Positions 26,437 to 35,533 of a stretch of DNA of 64,000 nucleotides are shown here, piece after piece. The stretch is from Coralliovum pocilloporae (lineage in GTDB: Bacteria; Pseudomonadota; Alphaproteobacteria; Rhizobiales; Cohaesibacteraceae), in the NCBI RefSeq assembly GCF_030845175.1, contig NZ_CP132542.1, positions 2,887,501 to 2,951,500 on the forward strand, read 5' to 3'. The notes under the pieces were generated by a model. It made no database searches. It had not been told where the DNA came from and worked only from the letters and a program-made list of their open reading frames with translations. The stretch's first letter is position 1, and the number at the start of each line of letters is the position of its first letter. A program made the position numbers and the translations under genes.

Positions 26437-28842
26437 ATGAAATCTCACTATCGTGTTGTGGTGATTGGCGGCGGGGTCGTTGGAGCCTCTGTTCTTTATC
26501 ATCTGGCCAGGTTCGGCTGGACAGACGTCGCGCTTGTTGAGCGATCCGTACTGACAGCCGGGTCAAGCTGGCATGCCGCTGGTGGCTTCCATGCTCTGAA
26601 TGCTGACCCGAACATCGCCGCGCTTCAGGCCTATACCATTGATCTTCTGGGAGAGATCGAGAAGGAATCCGGCCAGTCCATCGGTATGCATATGACCGGT
26701 GGTCTGACCCTCGCAGGGACGCCAGACCGTTGGGAATGGCTGCAATCCGCTTACCGTGTGTTCCAGACAATCGGCATAGATGATTGTCGTCTTGTCACGC
26801 CGGAAGAGGCCGGGGAGCTTTGCCCTGTCATGTCAACCGACGGGCTTCTCGGTGGTCTCTGGGCAGACCGGGAAGGCTATATCGATACCACAGGCACAGT
26901 GCACGCCTATGCAGGCGCTGCCAAAAAACGCGGCGCTGACGTTATCGAGCATAATCGCGTGCTGGAGCTGAACCAGACAGCAGACGGTTGGCAGGTTGTA
27001 ACGGAAAAAGGCACGATCAGTTGCGAGCATGTGGTGAATGCCGCAGGTCTCTGGGCCAAGCAGGTTGGTCGGATGGCCGGAGTTGAGCTGCCGGTTTCGC
27101 CTCTTGAGCATCACTATCTCGTCACGGACAGCATTCCGGAAGTGGCCGCACTGGACCACGAACTGCCAATGACCGTGGATCTGGAAGGGTTCACCTATAT
27201 GCGGCAGGACCAGAAAGGCATGCTGCTTGGTATTTACGAGATCAAACACCAGCACTGGATGATGGACGGCGCGCCCTGGGATTACGGCATTGAACTGCTG
27301 CAGGAAGATCTGGATCGGATCGAAAATGAGCTGACACTTGGGTTCAGCCGCTATCCGTGCCTTCAGGAGGCAGGGATCAAGACCTGGGTCAATGGTGCTT
27401 TCACCTTCTCGCCTGACGGCAACCCTCTGGTTGGCCCGGTCCCCGGCAAGCGCGGATACTGGTGCGCCTGCGCGGTTATGGCCGGATTCCTGCAAGGGGG
27501 AGGAGTTGGCAAGTCTCTGGCTGAGTGGATTATCCATGGTGAGCCGGAAGCCGATGTTTTTGGCATGGATGTAGCCCGCTACGGCGCATTTGCCACCAAC
27601 AAACAGTATATCAGGGAAACCACCGGTCAGTTTTACACCCGCCGGTTTGTGATGAGTTATCCCAACGAGCAATTGCCCGCCGGGCGGCCGCTGAAGATGG
27701 CGCCAGCCCACGATGCGATGACGGAAGCCGGATGCAAATGGGGTGTGAGCTGGGGGCTGGAAGTTCCCTTGTATTTTGCACCGAGCGGCTTTGAGGAAAC
27801 GCCATCGCTGAAGCGCTCCAATGCGTTTGATCTTGTCGGAGAGGAATGCCGGGCCGTGCGTGACGGTGTCGGGCTTCTGGATATTTCCGGCTTCTCGCGT
27901 TTTGAGATTTCAGGTCCCAACGCGGAACGCTGGCTTGACCGGCTTCTGGCCACACGTCTGCCCGGGCCCGGGCGCTCCCGCCTGGCGGTTATGTTGTCAC
28001 CGGAAGGCCGCCTGAAGGGAGATCTGACCCTGTTCAACTGGGGCAATGGCACCTGGTGGCTGATGGGCAGCTATTACCTGCGTGACTGGCATATGCGCTG
28101 GTTCAATGATCACCTGGATGACGGTGTGATGGTGCGGGATATTGCTGATGACGTGGTCGGATTTTCTCTTTCCGGGCCGAAATCCCGTCAGGTTGTCGAG
28201 AACCTGACCGATCAGGATATCGGTAGTCTGCCCTTTATGGGCTGCGGCACATTCGATATCGGTCTGATCCGCGCCAGGGTCGGACGTCTCTCTGTAGCCG
28301 GAGAGCTGGGCTACGAGATCCATTGTTCGGCTGCAGAGCATATCGCGCTGCGTCGTCTGCTATTGGCTGCAGGTCATGACGTCGGCATCCGGGAGTTTGG
28401 TTTCAATGCGCTTCTAAGCCTGCGACTGGAGAAGAGTTTTGGCATCTGGTCGGCTGAATTTACCCAGGGCTACACACCGGGCATGACGGGCATGGATCGC
28501 TGGATAGACTGGAACAAGCCGGACTTCATAGGCCAGGCAGCAGCCAGGGCTGAGCGGGATGAGCAGAGTGCTGCCCAGGTTCTGGTGACGCTTGATGTGG
28601 AGGCCGATGGTGCCGATACCAGCGGGTATGAGCCCATCTGGTCGAATGGACAACGGGTGGGGTTTGTGACTTCCGGCGGATATGGCCACACCGTGGGTAA
28701 GTCATTGGCACTGGCTCTGGTGAACCGTGACCTGGCCAAGCCGGGAACCCGTCTGTCTGTCCATGTCGTGGGCGTAGAGCGTTCAACCACGGTTATCGAG
28801 GCCTCGCCCTATGATCCTGAGGGCAAGGCCATGCGTGGCTGA
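26437..28842 (+). CDS. FAD-dependent dimethylglycine/sarcosine dehydrogenase-like protein with GcvT domain
   Basis: 801 residues. The N-terminal DAO domain has VVVIGGGVVGASVLYHLARFG and SSWHAAGGFH; the His in WHAAG is where dimethylglycine and sarcosine dehydrogenases attach FAD covalently. A central FAO domain is followed by the aminomethyltransferase (GcvT) fold from about residue 430, ending with GQRVGFVTSGGYGHTVGKSLALALV. These enzymes oxidatively demethylate N-methyl amino acids and pass the methyl group to tetrahydrofolate. Related proteins act on other methylamines, so the exact substrate is open. Confidence 0.85.
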   Translation: MKSHYRVVVIGGGVVGASVLYHLARFGWTDVALVERSVLTAGSSWHAAGGFHALNADPNIAALQAYTIDLLGEIEKESGQSIGMHMTGGLTLAGTPDRWEWLQSAYRVFQTIGIDDCRLVTPEEAGELCPVMSTDGLLGGLWADREGYIDTTGTVHAYAGAAKKRGADVIEHNRVLELNQTADGWQVVTEKGTISCEHVVNAAGLWAKQVGRMAGVELPVSPLEHHYLVTDSIPEVAALDHELPMTVDLEGFTYMRQDQKGMLLGIYEIKHQHWMMDGAPWDYGIELLQEDLDRIENELTLGFSRYPCLQEAGIKTWVNGAFTFSPDGNPLVGPVPGKRGYWCACAVMAGFLQGGGVGKSLAEWIIHGEPEADVFGMDVARYGAFATNKQYIRETTGQFYTRRFVMSYPNEQLPAGRPLKMAPAHDAMTEAGCKWGVSWGLEVPLYFAPSGFEETPSLKRSNAFDLVGEECRAVRDGVGLLDISGFSRFEISGPNAERWLDRLLATRLPGPGRSRLAVMLSPEGRLKGDLTLFNWGNGTWWLMGSYYLRDWHMRWFNDHLDDGVMVRDIADDVVGFSLSGPKSRQVVENLTDQDIGSLPFMGCGTFDIGLIRARVGRLSVAGELGYEIHCSAAEHIALRRLLLAAGHDVGIREFGFNALLSLRLEKSFGIWSAEFTQGYTPGMTGMDRWIDWNKPDFIGQAAARAERDEQSAAQVLVTLDVEADGADTSGYEPIWSNGQRVGFVTSGGYGHTVGKSLALALVNRDLAKPGTRLSVHVVGVERSTTVIEASPYDPEGKAMRG

Positions 28843-28849
28843 TGGAGTG

Positions 28850-29578
28850 TCAGAAACTCGGGCCGAAGCTGTTGTCGGATGTATTCTGATACAGATTGAC
28901 CGCCAGCGCTCCGGCCAGTGCGCTGCGCAACTCGTCCGGTCGGCTGAGGTTCGGTAGATGAAGTGTGCGGGTGTTGAGGTCTGCCGTTGCCACCGGATAA
29001 CCAGCGCGTTTGAAGATATATCCGAGTGGCTTGTCAACCTGTAGAGCAACCCCTTGCGCTTTATGACTGGATGCAATGCTCAGTGCCTGGCCATTCACCC
29101 AGACGCGTCCTTCCAGCGCGCTTTTGGTGTCGAACTGAATGAGCCCGTTTGGTTTTGGTTCTCCAAGAACGAGTCCGCCGATTTCCTCCCCAGAACTGCT
29201 CTTGAACGTGCACTTGTAGGCGCCCTCTGCCAACTCGAAGCTTAGAAAATCAAGGGAAAGTGCCGAGTCGCGATAGGCGCACTGGGCGACAAGGCCCTGG
29301 TCAAAGCCTGGCCCCGAGATAGTGAAGCCGGATGACGACTTGCTGCTGGTGAACAGGTTATCAAATGCACCAAAGGCTGATGCGGATGTGGTGTATTCGC
29401 CCTGCCATTGCCCCACAGTATAACGCCCTGAAGATGAGCCCAGCCCTGTGAGGGCCAGGCGCTGGATGGAGCTGTCCTGAGCAATGGAGGAGGGAACATC
29501 AAGCTGGGCAAGCTGAACGGCCTGGCAGGCGGCAAGCAGGGACAATGCCAGCCCCGCGGTCATGATCTTGAGTGTCAT
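28850..29578 (-). CDS. Putative outer-membrane lipoprotein, unknown function
   Basis: 242 residues with a lipoprotein signal whose lipobox is LSLLAAC, Cys at about residue 18. The mature part is rich in Ser and Gly and contains SGRYTVGQWQGEYTTSASAFG and a single pair-like Cys in VAQCAYRD and GAYKCTF. I do not recognise a domain. It converges with the flavoprotein gene and is separated by a 295-base region from the CelD-like gene. Confidence 0.7.
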   Translation of the reverse strand: MTLKIMTAGLALSLLAACQAVQLAQLDVPSSIAQDSSIQRLALTGLGSSSGRYTVGQWQGEYTTSASAFGAFDNLFTSSKSSSGFTISGPGFDQGLVAQCAYRDSALSLDFLSFELAEGAYKCTFKSSSGEEIGGLVLGEPKPNGLIQFDTKSALEGRVWVNGQALSIASSHKAQGVALQVDKPLGYIFKRAGYPVATADLNTRTLHLPNLSRPDELRSALAGALAVNLYQNTSDNSFGPSF

Positions 29579-29873
29579 GTTCAATCTTTCTGAAACAGGT
29601 GAATGTGAATGAGTTTGTATAGATTTTGACGAATAGCGGTACTCAAATGCAGCAATTGTGGCGAATTTATAACCTCTCTTTGCTGTTAACGAATGAGTAT
29701 TTGAGGCCGGCTGTACTGCTTTCCTGGGTGCAACCTGGAAAATTTGATCGTTTCTGTTCTGAGCTTGTTAACCAGTTTCGTGGGTATGAGCTCCTGCCTC
29801 ACCGCATTTAACTAAATTTGAATGGCTCCTGCTTATGGTGGTTGAAAGCAACAAAACCGGTCCGGTGAGAAAA

Positions 29874-31118
29874 ATGAGCGTCGTTGAGCACGCAATAGCA
29901 GGGATGGATGGACAGGCCGCTGATGCCCGTTTGGCAGAAAGCCTGCGCCTTGGCCAGACGTGCGGATTGTCTGTTTCTCTAAGCCGGAATTTCCACGGTC
30001 TTGAAGGCCAGTGGGGGATGGTCTCCGCTGACGCTATTCACACGCCATTTCAAGAATTCGACTGGCTGGAAAACTGGCTGTCCGAGTATGACGCTTCAGA
30101 GCGACCAGAGCCAATTATTGTCATGCTGCGTGACAACGAGACGCTGGTTGGAATACTGCCACTGTGCCTCGAAAAAAAGATGGGCGCGACTGTGCTTGGC
30201 TGGATGGGCGGTGATATCAGCGATTATTGCGCTCCTATTCTTGCCCGAGACTGGCTTCAGAAACTGACAGGCGAAGATCTGGATGAACTGCTGAAGATGG
30301 TGGCGAAATCCGTTCCTGAGACAGACGCGATTGCACTTTGTTATCAGCCGGACTTCTTGTCGGGGCTCCAGAATCCTTTCGTGTCCTATGGTCAGTCCAT
30401 CCGCTCTGGGGAGTCGCACTGTCTTGAGCTGAATGGACCCTGGTCAGACTATTACCCTGCGCTCCGGTCATCAAAAACGCGTCGGCGTCTGCAGCAGAAA
30501 TGGAATCGTCTATCGAAGCGGGGCGTCCTGAGCTTCAGAACTGTCCGGGGCTCTGCTTCGCTCAAAGAGGCCATGGACAAAATCATTGATTGGAAAATCG
30601 AGCAGCTTGATGCACGTGGAAGCCGGAACCCGTTTCGCAGTAGTGACGGTTCAACGACGCCTCTGCGCTCGACAATCACGCGCTATGTGACCCGTCGCGG
30701 GTCTGGTCGCACGAGGCCAATTCGGATTTATGGCCTGTTCCTGGATGACGAGATGATCGCCGGTTATGTCACCTTTACAGAAGGGGGCAGAGTATCGGTC
30801 TTTATCAACGCCTATGCGGCTGATCAGCATACGGATTGCTCGCCTGGACAATTGCTGATGGTGAAAATCCTGGAACTTGCGGTGCGTGCGGGACAAAGCT
30901 CGTTTGACCTCATGCGGGGTGGTGAGCCTTACAAGATCGAGTGGTGCCGCTCCCACCATGTCCTCACGGATAATCTCAAAGCGTATTCAGCACTGGGCAT
31001 CCTCTCCCTGAAGATGCACCTGGCCAAGAAGGCACTGAAAAACTACCTGCTGGCGAGGCCCGAGCTGATGAATATTCTGCAGAGCGGTAACCGCCTTGTT
31101 GGGGGGAGGGGCAACTGA
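29874..31118 (+). CDS. CelD/BcsL-like acyltransferase (GNAT fold), first gene of unknown cluster
   Basis: 414 residues from the ATG at 29874, which has GGTGAG upstream; the ATG at 29835 lacks a site. The central region matches the acetyltransferase-6 type: SSKTRRRLQQKWNRLSKRG and FRTVRGSASLKEAMDKIIDWKIEQL, then GLFLDDEMIAGYVTF and YKIEWCRSHHVLTDN. This family occurs in polysaccharide clusters and transfers acyl groups to sugars or amines. It is the first of five genes that overlap by one to four bases, so it belongs to one translational unit. Confidence 0.78.
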   Translation: MSVVEHAIAGMDGQAADARLAESLRLGQTCGLSVSLSRNFHGLEGQWGMVSADAIHTPFQEFDWLENWLSEYDASERPEPIIVMLRDNETLVGILPLCLEKKMGATVLGWMGGDISDYCAPILARDWLQKLTGEDLDELLKMVAKSVPETDAIALCYQPDFLSGLQNPFVSYGQSIRSGESHCLELNGPWSDYYPALRSSKTRRRLQQKWNRLSKRGVLSFRTVRGSASLKEAMDKIIDWKIEQLDARGSRNPFRSSDGSTTPLRSTITRYVTRRGSGRTRPIRIYGLFLDDEMIAGYVTFTEGGRVSVFINAYAADQHTDCSPGQLLMVKILELAVRAGQSSFDLMRGGEPYKIEWCRSHHVLTDNLKAYSALGILSLKMHLAKKALKNYLLARPELMNILQSGNRLVGGRGN

Positions 31119-31837
31119 TGACAATTCAAAATGTCGTACCGACCTATGAAGCGGCCGCAGACAACCGCGGCAAGCTGACAATCATGCAGCGTCTTGTGGT
31201 GGCTGCACTGGCGATTGTTGCACCATCCATTCTGCTTGCCATTGTGTTCATGCAGCCCTGGGCAGAGCCAAAATGGATGTTCCTTGATACGCTGACGGCT
31301 GCCGAGCTGTCTGGTGATTGCTGCCATGTCTACTACGGGTTTCTCTCCAATATCGGCATTCTGCTCTGGGCTGGAACGGCAGCGGTCTGCCTGGTCGCCA
31401 TGCTGATTTTCTTCCGTGTCGATGCACCAACGGATCTGAAGCGCTTTGCGATGACAGCCTGCTTCCTGACCGGCTGGCTCGCCCTTGATGACATGTTCCT
31501 GCTGCATGAATTGGTTTTGCCTTCGCTTGGTATTCCGCAGCTGGCCGTGATCGCTATCTATGGCGTGCTCAGCCTGTCCTATGTGGGGATGAACTGGCGG
31601 TTCATCCTTGGACAGGAGTACTGGATTCTGGGAGTAGGTTTTGCGACTCTCGGCTTGTCTGTGGCTGTTGATACGATCATGCATAGCCTGTTGCCTCACC
31701 TTGTCTATCTGGAAGACAGCGCGAAACTCATAGGGATCTGCTGCTGGGCCGGGTTCCATCTGGTGACTATCTACGCAAACAGTGCCGAGCTGATCGAAAC
31801 CAGACAGTCGCATGATGCGTCAGGGAGGCACGCATGA
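31118..31837 (+). CDS. Polytopic membrane protein of unknown function
   Basis: 239 residues with about seven hydrophobic segments and short loops. Conspicuous features are paired Cys (GDCCHVYYG near residue 66 and GICCWAGFH near residue 207) and acidic pairs in LALDDMFLLHE. No named domain is recognised. Its ATG shares a base with the stop of the acyltransferase gene and its stop overlaps the ATP-grasp start. The acid/His motif DDMFLLHE resembles ceramidase/PAQR-like hydrolase signatures only loosely. Confidence 0.65.
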   Translation: MTIQNVVPTYEAAADNRGKLTIMQRLVVAALAIVAPSILLAIVFMQPWAEPKWMFLDTLTAAELSGDCCHVYYGFLSNIGILLWAGTAAVCLVAMLIFFRVDAPTDLKRFAMTACFLTGWLALDDMFLLHELVLPSLGIPQLAVIAIYGVLSLSYVGMNWRFILGQEYWILGVGFATLGLSVAVDTIMHSLLPHLVYLEDSAKLIGICCWAGFHLVTIYANSAELIETRQSHDASGRHA

Positions 31838-33081
31838 TCAGCCACCAGACAATCCTGCTTCTTGGCAACTACCGGCCAACCCTGACACTTGCGCGCACGT
31901 TTGGCGCGGCTGGTCACAGAGTGATCGTGGGTATGGAAGGCTGTGACGGTGGTGCTGAATTCTCCCGGTTTACCAACGAGAGTTGGAATCATCCTCTGAT
32001 CGGTGAAGACGAAGGTGCGTTTCTGGATGCGCTGGAGAACTATGTCAGAGAACAGCGCGTCACGCTGCTGTTTCCCGTCTCCGAGGAGTTTGTGACACTC
32101 TTCGTCCGCCATCGGAAGCGGGTCGAACGTCTTGTTCCCATTGCCATGGTTGACCCGGATCTGGTGCGGTCCTGCCTCGACAAGATAAGCATGATGGAGC
32201 GGGTGACCCGCCTTGGTATTCCTTGTGCGCCGTTTGCGATGGTCAGGACGCCAAGACAATTGCGCGAACAGGCACAGTCAATCGGGTTTCCGCTTGTGGT
32301 CCGCTCCGAACGCTCCACCTGCCGTCTTGATGGCAAGAAGGCGCTGACGATCGAGAGCGAACAGGAGCTGGCATGGCTGCTTGATATCTGGCCTATGGAA
32401 GAGACCGGGCTGATTATTCAGCGGCAATTTGCCGGACGCCGCTACAATGTCTATTTCGCCGCTCACAACGGCAAGCTTATCCGCCATGTTCAGGCGTCCA
32501 TTCTCCGCACAGACAATCCCGATGGCTCCGGCCTCGCTGTTGAAGGTCTGACGATTGAACCAATCAGCGGTCTTCAGGATTATACGGAATGGCTGGCGGC
32601 TGACATGAACTACACAGGTATCGGCTGTGCCCAATACCTGCTGAATGAAGAGACTGGTGCTGTCAGCTTTCTCGAAGTGAATGCCCGTATCCCTGGTAAT
32701 CTCAATGTCCCGGAAGCAGCAGGTCTCGGGCTGAGTCCGATCCTTATGCAGCTGGCATTGGGTGAGGAGCCGGATCAAACGTTTGTTCAGGGCAAGAGCG
32801 GGCTGCGTTACGTGTGGGTCTCAGGCGAGATGATGGCAGCGATTGTCAACTATCTTCGGAATGAAATCTCCTTTGTAGAAATGTTGCGTCGAGGCCTTCG
32901 TGCTGTACGCAGTGGTATCGGCGCTGATCTGCATATGGTTTTTGCCCTGCATGATCCGGTGCCGGGATATCTTGCCATGGCTCGGTTGCTGCCGTCATGG
33001 TCCGGATTTGTCCGGCGCGTAAAAACAAAACTGGGCCTGCCTTCCGATGCCGACTCCAGCCAGGTGGAATTTCGATCATGA
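31834..33081 (+). CDS. ATP-grasp carboxylate-amine ligase
   Basis: 415 residues. ATP-grasp order is clear: an N-terminal Rossmann-like domain (LLLGNYRPTLTLARTFGAAGH), a middle segment FPLVVRSERSTCRLDGKKALTI that binds ATP, and the Mg site FLEVNARIPGNLNVPEAAGLG. Such enzymes join a carboxylate to an amine through an acyl phosphate. Its place between acyltransferases and a flippase suggests it adds an amino acid or polyamine to a cell-surface precursor. Confidence 0.82.
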   Translation: MISHQTILLLGNYRPTLTLARTFGAAGHRVIVGMEGCDGGAEFSRFTNESWNHPLIGEDEGAFLDALENYVREQRVTLLFPVSEEFVTLFVRHRKRVERLVPIAMVDPDLVRSCLDKISMMERVTRLGIPCAPFAMVRTPRQLREQAQSIGFPLVVRSERSTCRLDGKKALTIESEQELAWLLDIWPMEETGLIIQRQFAGRRYNVYFAAHNGKLIRHVQASILRTDNPDGSGLAVEGLTIEPISGLQDYTEWLAADMNYTGIGCAQYLLNEETGAVSFLEVNARIPGNLNVPEAAGLGLSPILMQLALGEEPDQTFVQGKSGLRYVWVSGEMMAAIVNYLRNEISFVEMLRRGLRAVRSGIGADLHMVFALHDPVPGYLAMARLLPSWSGFVRRVKTKLGLPSDADSSQVEFRS

Positions 33082-34241
33082 TTCATGCAACAGTTGCCGA
33101 AGTTGAAGATGAGGTCCTGGGATCTGCCAAAGGTGAGCTTGCACCCGCAGAGACTGTTCGGCTGGAGCATCTGAGTGCTACGGACTGGGACGATCTTGTC
33201 GGCGAGTTCGACGATATCTTCCATGAGCAGATTGCCATGTTCAATCTGCTGCGCTGGGGTGAGAAACGCTGCGAGTTTATCCAGGTTCGGCGGAATGAGC
33301 AGATTATCGGCGGGGCCTGCATTATTGTTTTGACCGTACCGATGCTCAATGCAGGTCTTGCGATTCTGAAATGGGGCCCGGTCTGGCGTCGTCAGGGTGA
33401 GGAGGCTGATCCCAAAAACCTTGAGCTGATCCTTCAGGCTGTGAAGCAGGAATATGCGGTTGAGCGTAAACTCTATCTGACTGTCATGCCGCGGGCCGAC
33501 GCGGATTATCAGGAAATTACGCCGAAGACACTCAATATGCTGGGCTTCCGAAGAGGCAAGAAACTGCCAGCTCCCGCGCGTTATCTGGTAAAAACCGGCC
33601 AGACGGATGACGAGCTTCGCAAATCTCTGTCCCAGAAATGGCGTTACAATCTCAAGAAGGCTGAGAAAAACAACTTTTCGCACAAAATCCTACCATCCAG
33701 CGAGGGTATCGAGCCCTTTATGGAGCTGTATGAGATCATGTTGGAGCGCAAAGGCTTCAGCGATCACTCGGCCATCTACACTCTGAGGGATTATGTGGCC
33801 AAGGCTCCGGCTCATCTGCAGCCAAAATTTGTCTTTACCTATTACGAAGGCGAAGCCTGCGCTGCCGGTGTTATTGATGTGAGTGGCGAATGCGCAATTT
33901 ACCTTTATGGCGCCACCAATGATCGGGCTCTTGGCCTGAGAGCCGGTTACGCCATGCATTGGGAAGTGGTGAAGATGCTGTGCGCTGATCCCAAGTCCAA
34001 ATGGTATGATCTGGGTGGCAACGATCTCGACAACGGGCTTCACCAGTTCAAGAGTGGCTTTGTTGGCAAAACCGGTGTTCAGTGTGACTGTCCGGAAAGC
34101 TATCACTATGGCAAAGCGCCTTTGTCCTGCCTCATCGGCAAAAGCGTCTTTGCCGCACGGGAAGCGAAACACGCCCTGTCCCAGCTTCAGAACCGGATTC
34201 CCCAACTCAAAAGCAGGCTCGGGAGCCTGATAAAGCGGTGA
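33078..34241 (+). CDS. FemAB/GNAT-like aminoacyl or acyl transferase
   Basis: 387 residues from the ATG at 33078, overlapping the previous stop; longer in-frame starts lie inside the ATP-grasp gene. The hallmark of FemAB-like proteins, LRKSLSQKWRYNLKKAEKN, is followed by YEIMLERKGFSDHSA and the second GNAT half ending GGNDLDNGLHQFKSGF. Characterised members transfer amino acids from aminoacyl-tRNA to peptidoglycan precursors or act in exopolysaccharide systems. It differs enough from MurM/FemX that the acceptor cannot be named. Confidence 0.8.
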   Translation: MIHATVAEVEDEVLGSAKGELAPAETVRLEHLSATDWDDLVGEFDDIFHEQIAMFNLLRWGEKRCEFIQVRRNEQIIGGACIIVLTVPMLNAGLAILKWGPVWRRQGEEADPKNLELILQAVKQEYAVERKLYLTVMPRADADYQEITPKTLNMLGFRRGKKLPAPARYLVKTGQTDDELRKSLSQKWRYNLKKAEKNNFSHKILPSSEGIEPFMELYEIMLERKGFSDHSAIYTLRDYVAKAPAHLQPKFVFTYYEGEACAAGVIDVSGECAIYLYGATNDRALGLRAGYAMHWEVVKMLCADPKSKWYDLGGNDLDNGLHQFKSGFVGKTGVQCDCPESYHYGKAPLSCLIGKSVFAAREAKHALSQLQNRIPQLKSRLGSLIKR

Positions 34242-35533
34242 CCGAAAGGCGGCGGCTGACCGGTCTTGCCGGACGTTTCCTGTCTCTGTCTGGCGGCCGT
34301 GTTATCGGCGCAGGTGCTGTTTTCCTGGCTAATCTGCTGATTGCCCGGACCTGGTCAGATGAAACACTGGGTATGTTCTCCGTACTTATGGCAATCAGCG
34401 CCATTCTTATCCAGATCTGTAGCGGCGGTTATCACAGCATTGCCACAGTCTATACCGCCCGCTATCGAGCCAATAAGCAATGGGGTTTGCTGAACGGCTT
34501 TATCCGTCAGGCGAGCAAGGTTCGTCTGATTGGAACAGTGCTGGCGGCCTTTATCAGCCTTGTCTATCTGCTTTGGGGCATGAATGCTGAGCTGACACCG
34601 ACGATCCTGTCTGCGTTGATGATTGCCGCGTCTGTTTATATCGGAACCACGCTCTATTTCTGTTCTGGCGTTCTGGTGGGATATGAACAGCAGGAACGTG
34701 CGCTTCTGCCCGAGACAATCATCAGACCCTTGTTCTTTCTGGTCAGCCTTGGTGCTTTTGCAGCACTCGGTCTGGCTCTGTCTGCCAGCCTGATCTTTCT
34801 GCTCTTTACAGCTATCAATGGTCTGGCTTGTCTGACGATCTGGCATTTCTTCACGCGTGCCCGTCCTGAAACACGGGATGATACATCGGATAAGGATCAG
34901 AAATCCCGTTGGAACAAGGCGGCCACGCCCTGGATTATCACCAGCCTGGTTTGGGATTTCTTTGTTGAGCTTCACATTCTGGCGGCCGGCATGATTGTCG
35001 CTCCGGCACAGATCGCAATCCTGCATGTGTGCTTCCGCTTCCGGATTCTGGCGGGCTTCGGTATGCGGACGATCTATATGCTGATGTTGCCGGATGTTTA
35101 TGCGGCACATGCCCGCAAAGAGCCGGTCGGTCATAAGATCCGTCGCATGTGTCTGGTTGGGACGGCCTATGCCCTCTGTGTCATGGCGGGTTTCTACGTT
35201 CTGGGCGAGCGGATGCTGTCTCTGTTCGGTCCCCAGTTTGCTCAGGCGCTCGATATTCTGCTGATCATGTCCGGGGCTATTCTGGTGCGAGGCCTTCTTG
35301 GTCCGGTTCCCGCGCTTTTGTCCATGTATGACCAGCATCTGCCGCAGTCCATCGTCATGTCGGCCTGTCTTGTTGCATCTCTCACGGCGATCCCGTTTGC
35401 CTATGATGCGATGGGTATCGCAGGCATCGCCTGGTGCTATGTCATTTCAAATGCGGTGGGAACGGCAATCCTGTGGCTCTGGCTCACCTGCGTGGTGATG
35501 CGGCGGCCGGTAGATGGTCAGGAACCTGCCTGA
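34238..35533 (+). CDS. Oligosaccharide/lipid-linked precursor flippase (Wzx-like)
   Basis: 431 residues starting at GTG 34238 (GTGA overlap). Hydrophobic profile of about 12-14 segments, as in the MOP superfamily of polysaccharide flippases; it opens with AGRFLSLSGGRVIGAGAVFLANLLIART. It would move the cluster product across the inner membrane. Its 3' end overlaps the 3' end of the convergent AbrB-type gene by 16 bases. No glycosyltransferase gene accompanies it within the cluster. Confidence 0.82.
   Translation: MTERRRLTGLAGRFLSLSGGRVIGAGAVFLANLLIARTWSDETLGMFSVLMAISAILIQICSGGYHSIATVYTARYRANKQWGLLNGFIRQASKVRLIGTVLAAFISLVYLLWGMNAELTPTILSALMIAASVYIGTTLYFCSGVLVGYEQQERALLPETIIRPLFFLVSLGAFAALGLALSASLIFLLFTAINGLACLTIWHFFTRARPETRDDTSDKDQKSRWNKAATPWIITSLVWDFFVELHILAAGMIVAPAQIAILHVCFRFRILAGFGMRTIYMLMLPDVYAAHARKEPVGHKIRRMCLVGTAYALCVMAGFYVLGERMLSLFGPQFAQALDILLIMSGAILVRGLLGPVPALLSMYDQHLPQSIVMSACLVASLTAIPFAYDAMGIAGIAWCYVISNAVGTAILWLWLTCVVMRRPVDGQEPA

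Noticed and set aside
29626-29811. Small forward frame of 61 codons before the CelD-like gene
   Set aside because: Begins with TTG without a ribosome site and shows no recognisable features.
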